Shown here: in pieces, positions 21,716 through 35,072 of the stretch
Position numbering within the stretch: the first letter of the stretch is position 1
How the letters are laid out: each line of letters opens with the position of its first letter
DNA from: Limnomonas spitsbergensis
Lineage: Eukaryota; Chlorophyta; Chlorophyceae; Chlamydomonadales
Assembly (NCBI GenBank): GCA_037349105.1
Contig: JAYJMM010000099.1
Location: forward strand, 434,001-498,000
Reading direction: 5' to 3'
DNA: 64,000 bases
Position numbers and translations under genes: made by a program
Notes under the pieces: generated by a model
Told to the model about the DNA's origin: nothing
Databases searched by the model: none
Seen by the model: the letters and a program-made list of their open reading frames with translations, nothing else

Positions 21716-22673
21716 CGGGGCTAAGCGCTGCGCCTAGTAAATGACTGCGCAAGTACAGCAAACAAATAAAGCAAGTGTCAAAGACACCCTTTCACTTAGA
21801 AAAGTGCTGTGACTTCAGGAATATGACAGATTCCTGATCACTGCTGTTGAGACTCGAATTCCCAGCTGTAAACCTGGGAATCAGTCGATGTATTTGAGAT
21901 AAGTATCCCCTGGACTACTTACCTGACTATTCTCTACTGTTGACAAGATTGCCTGATGGGTCGACCCTTCCGAAGGTGACTGTAGCAGCAGTCGAAGATG
22001 TCGTACACTGATGACAGGGTACGATGATCTTCAGATGGGGAGACTCGCTTCATGATCTATCAGGGAGTCGACTTGCCGTGGAGCCTCTGGACTGGCTGTT
22101 GATGAAGAGTTGATGGAGTTGGTGGTGGTAAACCAGCTGGGAGGCTGGAGAATGCCTGATAAAGGCCGAAATATCAAGAGAAGACCTTCAAGGCTAAGCA
22201 GTGTTTGTGCTTGCTTAGACTGAAAGGGTCTAACAGTTTTGGTACTTGTTCTGTGTGATGGATCGATATTCGAGCAGTGTTTGTGCTTGCTGGAATAAAG
22301 TGAGCAGTTTTTGTGCTTGCTCGATGAGGGATGACTATGTAACTTCAGATTAAAGGGTGATTACGAAATCAGGGCTTCAAGTAAGAAAGAAATAGTGGCA
22401 GCAGAAAACCAAGCAGCCACTAAGAAGGAGGCTAAAGTGTGAAAATACACACTTCTCTGATATCCAGAGAAAACACAAAAGTGTAACTGCAACAGCAGTT
22501 CCGTAAACAGAGTTCAACTGCAGGAATCCTTAAACAAGGAACTGATAATTCAGTAATACGCGCGGTGCGCTACATCAGCATGACAGCTGTCGGGGCTAAG
22601 CGCTGTGCCTAGTAAATGACTGCGCAAGTACAGCAAACAAATAAAGCAAGTATCAAAGACACCCTTTCACTCC
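21716..22673. repeat. About 0.96-kb segment bounded by 83-bp direct repeats
   Basis: A segment beginning TGTCGGGGCTAAGCGCTG and ending ACACCCTTTCACT occurs at 21716-21797 and again at 22591-22672 with about two mismatches. The interior (about 790 bp) has stop-rich frames and small repeats of GTTTGTGCTTGCT. It could be a tiny terminal-repeat element or a segmental duplication. No primer-binding site was recognised. Confidence 0.7.
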
Positions 22674-24690
22674 CCCCCCAGTCCGAAATAAGAGACGAGG
22701 GAGACATTTATAGAGGACTGTCAAAAAGGGTGAAAAATCCCGAGGGGAAATTCTTAAAAGACTACAGCTTAACCTTCATTAAGGATTACGAATTTTAATC
22801 AGTTTAATCATAGAACTTTTGAGAAGCAAATCAGCTAAATAACATTTTGTTACCTTGGTTCAAGGTCACTGCAGAAACAGATCAGCACATTACTGATGAA
22901 AGCCTTGAGACTGTCTTTAGCCAAAAATAACCGTCGCAAGCTTAAGTCAAAACAAACGCTAAAAGCTAAACGCACAACAGCCGTGCGTGGGATGCACACA
23001 AAATCTTCAAATTGACAGCAATTGTTAATTGCCCATGGAAACTAGAGTTCTAAATTGCAATAGCCAATCAGGTCTAGTTGAGGAACCTTCCACAAATTAA
23101 GCCAGCTCTGGAGAAACGTTTCAAGACTTGCCAGAAAAATCCCAGGGCAGTGGCTGATGCTATTTTCATCTAGCTCCGTAATTGGCGAGGACCTTGGACT
23201 GATTCCGGATGGGGCTGCGGTCCCCAGGCGCCGTTGCGCTGGGGCCTTAGTCTTCAAGGTAACATCCTCCACAGCCGATCTTGCGGGCGAAAGCAGCTAC
23301 AGTAAGAAAGCTTTAATTTGGGTACATAATGCAGCAAGGTACTCAACATAGCCAGATTCAACAGGAAGATGCATAAGTGTGAACATATTTAAAAGTGTGG
23401 ACTAAAAATCAAACCTGTGTCACAGTACAATTGATCTATACTCGTAGGATTATGATTTGGCACATGGTGTAAATCACAATCTAACAGAAGTTTAAATTCT
23501 CAGATCATCATGATCATACAAGCGGCATGGGAAGCAGGTCATAGTTTAAAACTGTCCCATCTCTGTGTGTCACATCCTTGCGGTGGCACCGGTAGGACCA
23601 CACTGGGCCTGACATTATGACCCCAACAGGTATGGCAGCAGAGGACAAGCAGTCCCTCAACACCTAGCTATCAGATAGAGGTAAGATCTAGGCCGCAGTT
23701 TTAGAATAGAGCGGCGTATCACAATGCTAAACAACAAGATAGCTTCTTCCAACCATAAAATGGTTAACAGGCAGGATCTATGACTTTTGACCGTAATTAA
23801 GCCACAATTTCATTGACCAGGTAATTTTAGCACATGGCAGTGGCAGTTTTCCCACCGCATTTGGAATCATCACTGGGTCTGAAGGTCAGAGTGGCTAGCA
23901 GAACTCAAATTAGCACCATTACCCGTATGTACAGTTACACAGTACACATATCACTCCGAGGCAGGTCCATATCTAATTAATTTTTAAATCTAACGTGTGA
24001 TGTAGGTACCGCACTTACGCACTTTTCACCGGCCGAACAGGGTGATTATGCAACACAACTACATATATCAACTCAGCAGCTAATGTTTGAGCTGTATGCA
24101 AGATCAAGTCAGCACACAGCAATAGGACATGAGGACAAAGAGGACAGCGCATTAAACGAACGAACGGGTTGCCTATCCCTTGCCCCCATTCCCAGTGGTA
24201 CCGGAATGAAGGTTAATTTAGGATGGTTTGGTGCAGCAATAATTTTGGGTGCAACAGCAATTTTGGGTGCCGCAACACGATGAATTGCACCATCCTGAGT
24301 GGCACCCTTTGCATTAATGTCAACATCATCTTCCTCATTAACAGATTGAATGACTACCTCAGCCAATTCTGCAGCTTCTGCCTGAGCTGCATGCAAAATC
24401 ATGTCAGCTACTCATGCAAATAAATTTTGTCAAATTTTAATCAGGATTTCGTCCCCCCCCCAGCTCTAGGCAAGAAACTGCAGCACTCAACTAACTTATG
24501 TTGCGAGGGCTGCACGATATTAGCAGCTCTGTATGCAAAGCTGGTAGCAATAAGATGACTTACGGCGTTTGCATCAAAAGCTCCTCCATTGACTTTGTGT
24601 CTAGCATCGAAAGAAGCACCCGTGCCTGAAGTGCAGTGATCTGCATAGCCAAGAATCCGTTCTCTTTCTAAATTAAACCTTATCACCTTA
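22674..24690. other. AT-richer non-coding DNA
   Basis: No coding pattern recognised on either strand. A short GCAA(C/T)-AATTTTGGGTGC direct repeat lies near 24240-24270. Confidence 0.4.
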
Positions 24691-26560
24691 AGATCGACGA
24701 CATAATTACAGAGACTTTGAATTCAGCTTGCAGTTCAGCGATGGCTGCCAGTGACTTGTTTGGCCAAAGCCTCCTTGCCGGACGGCTTCACTCTTGAAAT
24801 GATCTGGATCTTGTTTCCAACAAAAACCTTTTTTAGTACATCCAATGCTCGCTAGGCAGCCATCCCCCCCATGGCCGTCGCCGCCTTGACCGCCTTTACT
24901 TGCACCAACGCCTCCAGGCATATCGTCCTGACAGCTGCAATCGCCACATCAGCCTGTCTGCCCTTCTACGTAAAGCCACAGGCAAAGAGGCGAACCTGAA
25001 ACAACAAGGAGCCAAAGGTGAAAGCAGGCTCAGTAAGTCCGATGGCTGCGGGGGTGGCTGCTCATACCACGCCGTCCAAGCTGGACACACTGCAACAGCA
25101 GCCCACCTGTCAACATTTGCAACACCAAACGGCCGGCAACACCTGGCACACAACTCATGGACCACATGAGGTGTTGCAGGGTTGTTGCATGTGTATCTGT
25201 CTAGCAGCTGCACACTATGAGCAAGACCCTTGCAGCATTGCCGAGTTGCTGCAAGGGTCTCCATTTAGGAGCTGCAAAACATGAGCGTGTTGCGACGTGA
25301 CACAATAGGCGTCTCCAATGCTGATGCATGCAATAAAGCCGGTCAGATATTACTTCTCAGACTTTATTGGCTATTATATTGCATAACTTGTGGGTATTAT
25401 AGTACCTGTATATAATGTGTCTATATGCCGCACTGATTTGGCTGACTCATTTGGCTGATGAACCAAGCCATGTACATGCACTGCCACCGTGCTTATGTGA
25501 GGCCCAAGGAGACCGGGAGTGCTCAGTTGTCCTGATGGTGCCACCACGGCTCCATGCCAGATAACGAAACCATGAGACCCGTTTGACTAGAAAAGGACAG
25601 TTGTTTTTCTGATGACATAAACTTGGTCAGACATACATATTTGTATTCGACCCAGAATATCGGTACTGGATTTTCTTTTCTGATGATGATGTACTTATGT
25701 GTAGTCTGCTGTCTTGTCTTTTGCTTCCATGCGGGGGACTGGCTCTTTCCCTTTTTGTCTCTCTCTTGCTTTCAGAGGCAGGGATTTTTCGTTATGCCTT
25801 CCCGTTTTCTGGAGGGGTGTTTTCTTCGCCCTTTGTGCGCCTCTCTGTCTTTCTTCTAGCCTTTGCTTCCTTTCCTTTACCTTCCAACCAGACAGGACGT
25901 CGGAGAGCACGCAGGCAGGGGTGGGAGGCCCTGGATTTGTACTTTTAGTTCAGCTTTTTATTTGAAGGCTAGTCTCTTCAGGGGCAGGGGATACGGTTTG
26001 CCCGACCTTTGTGCTCTTTTTGTTTGGTGGGTGAACTTGCTATCCTTTCTTTCCTCTTATGCCTTCTCCCTTGACTTTCCTAGCTATCTTTTTGTTTTGT
26101 TTCCCGACGAGCTTCATCCCAACATGGCCTACATGGCCCAGAGGTCATGTCAAAAACATGTGTAGTGCCCAGAATACTGGTACCAGTATTCCCTTTCTGA
26201 TGACGGCGTACATATTTGAATGCCCCTGAGTCTGCCCCTGAGTACCGATAGAAAGGCGGCGGGCTCTTTTCGTTTTATTTGTCATAGTAACATTGATTTG
26301 ACATTCTCCTACCTAGAAAGTAGTCACAGTCTGGTTCTGTTGTGCGGAGGGGGGGGGGCTGCCTATGAGCCTCATAGGCAGGCCTAGTTTAGGCCAAGGG
26401 GTGAAATCCCACATCACTGCTGTATGCGCCTTTATCTTAGTGCAGGTCCTGACTGCTGCAACGCAATGATTGTGAAGAAGTACCCCCACTGGATTGCAGG
26501 GTATTTTACCTTTCATTGGTGCAAAGAGAGGATCTTCTGAAAACTCTGCCAATTGATATT
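24691..26560. repeat. Dispersed repeat R2, copy 1
   Basis: Shares with 49640-50900, in the same order, a CTTCTACGTAAAGCCACAG-like block, blocks of CAACACCxxCCxxGGCAACACC, a block with GAACCAAGCCATGTxCATGC, and a late block CATATTTGAATG ... GGCGGCGGGCT. Copy 1 appears to carry an extra pyrimidine-rich insert at about 25730-25930. The minus strand of its 5' part shows a short Cys/His motif (CTKKGFCWKQDPDH), but no open gene. Confidence 0.65.
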
Positions 26561-26609
26561 CCGTCTCCTCCCTAATTTACAGGCGGTGCTCAAATATTTT
26601 GCACCCACG

Positions 26610-26800
26610 TCATGTTTCATGGTTGGGGCTTATCTTCTGCACTATGGGGTTCATTCCCACTGTCTTGTGGTTGTGTGTTAGTTGCTTGCCCAGGGGGTCG
26701 CTGGTTTTCGCTGGCTGTTTTAGCATATCAAGCGCCTGTACTGGTTTACGGGCACATGTCCCGTGCATCAAATAATCAAAAGGGATGCTCTGCTGGACTG
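26610..26800. repeat. Dispersed repeat R1, copy 2 (inverted)
   Basis: Reverse-complement relative of 20101-20265 and 39282-39415, with the shared CCxGTGCATCAAAT and CTGGTTTACGGGCACATG blocks. Confidence 0.65.
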
Positions 26801-26829
26801 TACAAACTTCACATTTCCACAATCAACTT

Positions 26830-27870
26830 CTCATCGCCATCCCTTGGTAGGAATATTCAAGTGCCCGACATATTCTGCTGCACTACCAGCATTGTTACAT
26901 CGTTTATATATCGTAGGAGACATTGAAATCCAGACTTTGTAAAAATGTTGGATACCAAGAATTAAAATGGGACCTGTACAATTTTCTTCCAAAATGCAGG
27001 CGCAGAATCCAATGCTTTTAGCTTGCCCCACACTCCATTTGCATACTCTTTCAGGGCTGCATCCGCGTCCGGTAGGAAATTATGGAATTCAAGGTTAAAT
27101 TGAAAACGAAGGTCTGTATAAAACGGGCAGTGAATCATATGAAGCTTATCCTCCCAACATTCACGATAACAGCATTTGCAAAGCCTCTCGCTACGAGGCA
27201 CACAAGGTTTCTGAAAGCGCCCCGTCTCAACATTCAGCTAATGCGTCCCTATCTGATACCGGGCTACAGCAAAATAATATTTGGCTTGCTCAAACTGTTC
27301 CAGAAAGTCTCCTTCACATCACGCTTGATGTGAAACCACTTGGAGAACGTCAACAACCCCGAGTGTTCAGAGTCAGTCGTAGCATGTACGGACAGGGCCG
27401 TGCATGGCATATCCCTGGAAATTTGGAAAGCCATTGATGATGCCTGGCTGAATTCAGAATGACCTTAACATCCAGAAGGGTATTGACTGGAGCAGTAAAT
27501 AAATCAATGACCAGAGTCATCAATTTCCAAGACAACAAATCGGTTCAAGAGAGTGAAGTACCAGCCTTCGCCAAATCACAAGTTTCCTGCATAGCCATTT
27601 TCACAAGGTCATCGTCAGGCAGATAAACTAAATTTCAGAAACTCACGGCCTGCTGAACAAAACTTAGTCACGTCAAGTTCACTCATGAGAACATATTCGG
27701 CCACCGACTTGCAAAGACCCAGACATTCCGCAAGTAAACCCTTGTAATTTACCTCCAAATCTCTGGACAAACTAGGATCTGTCAAGCCGACTCCTTTCTC
27801 GATGAGACCTGGTCAGCAAATTCACACAAATAAAACAAGATAGGCTTGACCAAAGAGTACAAAATATGAC
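26830..27870 (-). mobile_element. LINE (family 2) 3'-terminal fragment
   Basis: The minus strand encodes RSERLCKCCYRECWEDKLHM followed by HCPFYTDLRFQFN: the C-x-C-C, ED-x-LH, CP-x-Y signature seen after the reverse transcriptase in non-LTR elements. Upstream, minus-strand remnants such as VKPILFYLCEF are consistent with the same polyprotein, broken by stops. No intact catalytic domain. Confidence 0.7.
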
Positions 27871-28213
27871 ATTTCATGTGAACCAGAGGTGGTCTCTGAT
27901 GTGAACATTGTGTTTATCAAGCTAGACCGAGCTAGATTTAAAAGTATATATTTACATTACCGGGAGGAAATTACCGGTACATTAAAAACGTTCTTGCGCT
28001 TTCAAAAAGTCTGCCTTGGCTCAGGGTCCTCTATAGATCAGCCTAGTGTATGGAGGTGGTGGGATAGGTCGTGGCGTCGTGCTGCCAGGCCGTGCCTGGC
28101 AAAACCAAAGCTTTTAGCGGAGATGGAATGAAAGTACGAATGTGGCTTAAGAGGAGGCCAGGAGGCATGGCCGGGCACGCCTTGGTCATGAAATCCCAGG
28201 CAATGCACCCTTA

Positions 28214-31200
28214 TCACATAGCAACATGGATTACGTCAACATACCTTAAGCAAGAACCGTCCTTTACTTCACTGCAAGTGCACTCTGTCGGCATCAAGCA
28301 ACCACGCCATGTCGCCATCAACCTAGTGAGGTAACCAGGCGCAGCCAGAATCTTGACCTTGTTCTCAGCATTCATTGCTAGATTCAATAGAGCATTCGCT
28401 GCAATGTCTGGGACTTCCGCAGTGCTTGAATCCATCAAGACAACTAGCTGGCTGATTGCACCAGAGGCAGCACCAATCTTGACCTGATACTCCATATGGG
28501 CTGCAAGGTCCCGCGTAACACCCCTACTGCACCCTTTTGCACTTGCGCAGCGCTCGAGCTCAGTAAGACAAACAGCTGGCTAATGTTGCCAAGTGTAGCA
28601 CCAATCTTGACCCGATTCTCGTTATTGGTTGACAGGTTCCATAAGGACCACGCTGCATGCTCTTGCACCCTTACAGAGCTTGAACTCAGCAGGACGACCA
28701 GCTGGCTGATAGCATCAGGGACAGCAGCAATCTTGACCTTGTCCCCCGTGTTGGCTACAAGCAAGGTTCCGTAACTCCGCCGCTGCATGATCTTGCACTC
28801 TTACGGAGGTTGAGCTCAGTAAGACAACCAGCTGGCTGATAGCATTCGAGGTAGCAGCAATCTTGACCCCATTCTCCACATGTGCTGGCTGCCAGGGTTG
28901 CTAACTAAGGCTCCCGCTGCATTCTCATGCACATCCACAGAGCTTGAGCTCAGCATGACAACCAGTTGGCTGATAGCATTAGGGGCAGCAGCAATATTGA
29001 CCCTGTTCTCCGTGTTGGCTGCAAGGTACCCTAAGGCTCCTGCTGCTTTCGCCTCCACTTCTTCAAAACATGAACTCAGCAACAGAACCAGCTGTTTGAT
29101 AGCATTAGGGACAGCTGCAATCTTGACCTGGTTCTCTGTGTTGCCTGCGAGGCTCCATGAGGCCACCGCTGCGTTATATTGCACTTCCACACAGCTTGAG
29201 CTTAGCATGACAACCAGTTGGCTGATAGCACCAGGGGCAGCAGCAATCTTGACCTTGTTCTCCGGATTACCTGCAAAACTCCATAAGACCCCCGCTGCAT
29301 GTGCTTGATCTGACGCCGTAGGTAAGAACAACTTGGCCACCATGTTTTGATTTCAGATGTCGACTTTGTGTTAACCTGGTTTGCATCAGTAGGACCATGT
29401 TCACAACAAGGATTGAAACAAGTGGGAGGGTTTATAATTATATTTAATGGTACACACCCTGACACACATGTAGGGGTAGAGGACCTAGAGGCTGCACATA
29501 AAAGCTTTGATTGGCCAGGGCTGCCAGCCCTGGCAATGGTACTCCTGCCATAGATAGTGAGGTATGCTTACCAATCAGGTGCAAGGAGTTCATGGATAGA
29601 ATTGTAGCGCCTCCAACAGACTTGCCTAGTTTGAATAAGAGGCAGAGTCTGAATGCTATCATGGTTAGACAGTTGCAGCAATCTTCTTCTTTCAACCAGT
29701 ATCTGATGCACCCTAGTCTGTCCGACCTTTGTCCTCCATGAGCTGCTTCTGCTCTCATCCAACGCATTGATTCTGCCAAGGGGCTGGAGGATGAGACTGA
29801 AGCACAAAATCCGCAGCTCTGATATCATCTGTATGGGGACGAAAAAACGAGGCAAAGATTAGGGTCCAAGGCTTGAACTTATGATTCATGGGGAATCCTC
29901 AAACCTTCATCCCGGCAAACAGCAGTATCACGAACAATGCTATTATGGTTAAACAGTTGCAGCAATCTTCTTATTCCAACCGGGAAATTATGAACCCTAG
30001 TCTGTCTGACCTTTCTCCTCCATGAGCTGCTTTCGCTCTCATCCAACGCATTGATTCTGCCAAGGGGCTGGAGGTTGCGACTGGTGAACAAAGTCCTCAG
30101 CCCTGTCATCATCTGTATGGGGAACGAAAAAACGAGGCGAAGAGTAGGGTCCAAGGCATAACTTTTGATTTATGTGGAATCCTCAAACCTTCATTCCGGC
30201 AAGCAGCAGCATCACCAACAATTAATGACCTTAAAGCACACATGTGAGTATCACAACATGGACAAATCAACCGTTTGGGCTGGCAGGCGCAGACAGGCTC
30301 CATAGCTCACAAAGTGTATACACAACATCGGGCTTGTACATTATTTAGGCATATAGGGTGCATTCAAACTGGGATCCACAGAGACTTGCAATTGTGCTTT
30401 CTAACTGGGATCTGCTAATATCTGCCAAGGCGCTTAGTCGCTTACAAAGTGAGATCCAACAAGATCTACAAGGGTGCTGCAAATTGGGATCTGCTAAGAT
30501 CTGCAAGGGCGCTTACAAACAGAGATCCAAAGAGATCTAAAAGGGTCCTTTCAAACAAGCCACAGCTGAGATATGTAGAAGGCAATTTATACTGGGATTC
30601 AAAGAGATCTGCGTGGGTGCTTTTAACTGGGATCTGCTGAGATCTGCGAAGGCGTTTCACTCCCCTGGTTCTAACCTGGGATTGAAAGAGATCTGCGTGG
30701 GCCCTTAAAAACTGGCATCTGCCGACATCTGCGAAGGCTTATCAACCTGGGACCCAAAGATATCTGCAAAGGCGCTTTCAAGCTGGGATCTGCTGAGAGC
30801 TACAAGGGCGTTCCAACCTGGGGTACATTGAGATTAATAAGGGTCGGTAAATAGCGGTCCCCACCCATATACGAATTTATTTCACCAGGTTGTCGTTCAT
30901 GGACTGACTCTGCTAATAAATCATTTAGTTAGGGAATGTCCCCCAAGGCCATTATGTATATAATTGAACAAACTGCACTTGGGTCCATTGTGTGGGAACT
31001 ATTTAAGGTTACCAACAGCACTCTAAGTTAAACATCCAGTTTCAGTACAGATCATCGATCGCTGACTTATCGCTGACTCATCACATCACTGTTGGCAAGT
31101 ATTACTGGCCTTGCCCCCCATGTGTGCCAGGGTGAACTCTGCCTGTTTGTATTTGGAAGCGCCGTAGCTGTCTGAGCAGACAGCTATGAAGATTGTGCAT

Positions 31201-31244
31201 TGCTCGAGGGCGTCTTGTGAGACTTGGACCCAGTCAACCTCACT
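28214..31244 (-). pseudogene. TIR-armadillo gene, decayed tandem paralog
   Basis: This is a relic of the gene at 40.1-44.9 kb, with the same exon order. TIR exon B is at 31244-31110, exactly 135 bases as in the intact copy; it encodes SQDALEQCTIFIAVCSDSYG and keeps SKYKQAEF, but its donor is GC rather than GT. Exon C is present twice (about 30155-30015 and 29832-29725; LQPLGRINALDES). The armadillo region at 29343-28214 uses three different frames, with breaks near 29340, 28890, 28780 and 28500. The upstream TIR exon A is missing: homology ends near 31390, and a LINE tail follows at about 31.45 kb. Repeats still read QLVVxLSSSSVxVQ in segments. The copy is almost certainly non-functional as a full protein. 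An intronic ATCTGC-rich satellite (30355-30860) matches that of the intact gene. Confidence 0.8.
30355..30860. repeat. GGGATCTGCTGAGATCTGC satellite, paralog 1
   Basis: About 14 imperfect units of 34-37 bp (CTTTCAAACTGGGATCTGCT plus GAGATCTGCAAGGGCG) lie in the intron between TIR exon B and exon C. The same unit fills the corresponding intron of the other copy. Confidence 0.85.
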
Positions 31245-31399
31245 CTGCATTGTTGGGGTAGGCAGCACAAGAGTAAACAGCACAGCAGGCAAACAGATAC
31301 AGCAATTAGCCATTTATCAGGACCCCAACAAAACTAGATATCTGCTGAAAGCAAGATTTAATGCCATCATGCAACATCAAAACATGTTAGGCAGACAGA

Positions 31400-33700
31400 G
31401 GTGCTGAAAAGTTCGCCACAAACATCATTTCTCTGCCACTGTCAGTTTTTCCCCTCTTTATTTTGTCTGCTTCCCGGCCTCCCTCTTTCCTTTTCCTCTG
31501 AACGGGGCAGCTGGGCGTTCGCACAGCCTTTTTGAGGGAGGCCTAGGGGTGTTACGCCATTGACATGCATACTCCTTGCTTGTTTGCTGCATCTCTCTCA
31601 AAGCTGGGCTTGCATACTGCCATGCTTGTACTTCTGCTCAAAGCTACGCATGTCTGCCGACTGCCGTTGCGCTCATTGTGCATGACCATGTGTCCGTCAC
31701 ACTTCTGTCGCGGGCCCGCATTTGCCTTTTTGCCTTGCCAATGAATGCTGGTACTCCATCCTTCTCCTTACTTGTGCGATGTAACATCTGCCATGCATCT
31801 TGCATTCATTCGATCATGCTTGATGTTCAAACGATGCTTGCCGGCATGCATGCATGTGCGGTGTGCTGTTTCGGCACCGGATTTCATAGGTTGCTTATGA
31901 ATGCATGCTGGTAGCTTATTAGGCTCCATGTGCGTGCCTGCCGCTCTGCCCATTCTGCATGGTTTTGGCCCCGCTCCTTAATGGTAATTTGCACGCACGG
32001 ACGGTCCTTCGAAGTTCGAACTCCGTCTAGGTCGGTCGCAAGCAGTACGCAACGACAGGTCGGCCTGGGTTCCACCTCGCTTTGCAGTTTTTACTCCGTA
32101 ATGTACATTTGTTATCGTTGGCCTGTCATGCCCTACACAGGCATGTCCATAAGGCCCGGCTGCTCAAAAGTCGGTCGCTCCAGTCATTGTCCTTGCCCGC
32201 CCGCGCCCAATTCTGCACGCTGCAGTTGCTCCGCCCATTCTGCCTACTTGCCTTCTGTCTTGCCCTAGTTATTCAAGAGGTTTGGCACATCCCGTGCTCT
32301 GCATGGCCGACCTAGCCACGTGCCAGTGCCAAATTCGGTGTCACAGACCCGGCCACCACACACTCCGGTCCTGCCTTGCGGCCACAACGAATAGAGGTTT
32401 GCGCTCCTCACAAAAAAAGAAAGCTGCAAAAATTGGGCCGAACGCTGCATGCGCGGACGAGATAGAACTTCGATGCCAAACATGCGGTCACGTCAAAACA
32501 GCGATTTCGGGCCGTCGGGCAGCCTCGGGCCGACTCCTGCTGTCCCGCGTAAAGAAAAATATTCGGTACCCACAAAAATCAAGAATGCCGCAAACATGGG
32601 GCCGAACGCAGCCAGCACGGACGAGAACGCGGACTTCGAAAAGTGCACGCGGATCCGACTGAAGATGGTTGTACAATCCCGGGCGTTTCTTCGAAACTCG
32701 GGTACCTTTTTGACGAGCATCGAGCAAAAGAATGCCGAAGTAAAGTCTCGGCTTGGAGGGGAGTGAGGGGGGGGGAAGCTGAGGAGGGGCTATTAAGAAG
32801 CATGGCTGAGGGAGGGAATGTGGGGGTGAGGAAGGCGTACAAATGAGTGAGAGGGTGGGAGCGGGGGGGCTAGTGAATGTGAACAAATAATGTGGAGGTG
32901 GAGGCACTGCCTCAACTGGGAGCATGCAATGTTGCATCCCGTGTCTGGCAGAGCTCTAAGCCCTGAACCTACCTGAAAGCCTTGATCCCTAATCCTAACC
33001 TCCCTCCTGTTGCCTGCGCTCTAAACCCTTGACCTGTTGCAGGGCTGTGTCCCGGTTCAAAGGCAGGAGGCGTTGCATGATGTGACCACGTGGGGGAAGC
33101 GCGGGAAGGTGTCCAAGCGAACTCCACAGCAGCCTTCAGCGCCTACATGAAGTGTGTCATGCAGTGAGAACTGCCCTTGTAGCCACAGTGGTAGGGTAGC
33201 CAGGCACGCGCGAGGCTGGTCATGGTAATTGTGGTAGCCTTCGTGGTTTAATAGCCACTTCATCACTAGCCATGGTAGCTTTGAACCTGTCTGGGTCGGC
33301 GGTCGGCTGCGGAGAGATGGTGATCCGCAATCACAGTGATTTTTCAGGTAAGTGGCAGCGCAGCAATTAGTGCAGCAGGCACCAAGGCAACGAGGAAGCA
33401 AGGGAACTCTTCCTGAAGATCCGAAGTGCTCAAAATCAGGAGGCTATAACAATCCTTATAACATGGATTATATTTCGATTTCTTTTAGTACTCACAATGC
33501 TCAGCGGGTTACCCTACTGGTTTGTCGTCACTGAACCGGATTTGGAAGGCTTGATCACGGGATTCTCGACCTATCTCAGCTCATTCCGCTTTCGGCAACA
33601 GGATTTCCAGCATACCTTCATTTCTGGACGAGGACTCATGGAGCTAGAAACATCATGGCACGTATGGTCGACTGCGACTGACCCCCTTAGTGGAGTTTGA
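31400..33700. other. Gene-poor region with a LINE tail and small repeats
   Basis: A forward LINE tail lies at about 31440-31563 (polypyrimidine, then CAGCTGGGCG, GCCTTTTTGAG, GGTGTTACGCCATTGAC). A GGGCCGAACGC(T/A)GC motif is duplicated at 32435 and 32600. No gene recognised. Confidence 0.5.
31440..31563 (+). mobile_element. LINE family 1, 3' tail
   Basis: Diverged copy of the family terminus with the pyrimidine-rich 3' UTR. It lies just upstream of the decayed TIR-ARM relic, at the point where homology to the intact copy ends. Confidence 0.6.
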
Positions 33701-35072
33701 GAGGAAGTGGCAGGGCTCAGGCAATCAACCAGATGTCACAGTATATTACAGTATACGTGACAGAACCGTTTAGACCGCAGTTAGCGCCATCGGCGACTCC
33801 GCAGCTTCTCTGCGGAGTCTCCGTGTTTGAGCTGAGACCTAGAAACCCGCTTACGCAGGATTAGTTTGACAGGTTCTACCGTACTCTGTATTGGGCCTGC
33901 CGGGTCCCTGTATCCCGGCAATTGCCTTGGCTGCTTACTTCGTCCTTTTCTAAAGGACAGACCTCTATTTGTAACAAGCGCCGGCAGTCTTTGAGACCAG
34001 CAGCTTCCATATAAGTCAGTACCTTAACTCGAGTCAAGACTAGCTCAGCCTCCGCTGATCTAGCTGGAGACAAGTACCACAGTAAGAGAACCGAGACTCT
34101 GCAGAAGAAGAAGTACGCAGCCTCGTCCCGTCCGTCTCTCCGCGTGTTACGCGGTAAGTGTCCTTAACATAGCCCTGCTGGATCGCGACCAGACGGCCAG
34201 AAGGCCTGTGCCCTCAAAGTCAGTTGCTATATATACACTATTCCACCTAGCTGCTTAACTCGAAGAGCACTCGCAGCCAGTGAAGTAGTCACTGAGCCTG
34301 CCCGTAGGCGTCCGTCACTGCAGTGAGGAAAGAAGTCCGCCACGGACCTGAAGCGCACCTCGCGTGTCCTTTAGAAAGGGACGAAGTGGATCTAGCCTGA
34401 TCAGCCTGATTTGCCAATTCCTGCTAAAGGTGCTTGTGCAGCGAAGTTGGAAATTTGTTTGCATGCAAACGACCTTGGACAGCATTTGAACTGCACTTTG
34501 CTGTGGTAACCTCCATAGAGAGAAGTGCCAAGTTAAGCCCTGAGAATCACTGAGAGCGGCAACTTAGTGTTGAGTCCAGGAGAGGCTTGAGGATCTGGCT
34601 GTGGATTTATACACCCAGCAGATAATTCCTGTATGACTGCAGATTGAGATCAGGTGGATCCAATCATTCATCATTGACAGAAGTAAACTTGTTGACAGAT
34701 CATCCAAGTTTAAAATTTTGTGGTGTACCAAAGGATCCCCGCAGGTGTCAGAGAGGAACTGACACAGCGCAAGAGGATATATCCGCCTGGAGGCGAGACA
34801 GCCGCAAGGGACGTGTGCCGGCTAGAGGCAGCCCAGCCAGCAAAGGTGGGAAGGGACTAAAAAGGGCGAAGGAGGATTCCGCCTGATACAAATATTAGTG
34901 AGCATAAAAGCAGAGGGCAAGGCCTATCGCGCAAAATTGCTGTACCTGCCGTCCAGCCTTGACTAGCAGATCCTCACCAGGTTGCAGTAAGGATAAGGAG
35001 CAGAAGCCTAAACGTTAGCAGGTTTTGTAGGGGGTGTCGCCAACACGCCTGCAGAACAGTGCGGTTCGTAAA
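33701..35072. other. 5' leader / possible LTR region of the gag element
   Basis: Non-coding. A TGTCACAGTATA...TATACGTGACA near-palindrome lies at about 33735-33763. A perfect 10-bp hairpin (GACTCCGCAG/CTGCGGAGTC) lies at about 33794-33818. An inverted pair (CTTCGTCCTTTTCTAAAGGA near 33938 and its complement near 34370) follows. No second copy of this region was found downstream of gag, so an LTR is not demonstrated. Confidence 0.4.

Noticed and set aside
24706..24921. PBZ-like zinc finger (CTKKGFCWKQDPDH)
   Set aside because: Only two Cys and one His fit and the frame is short and broken, inside dispersed repeat R2.
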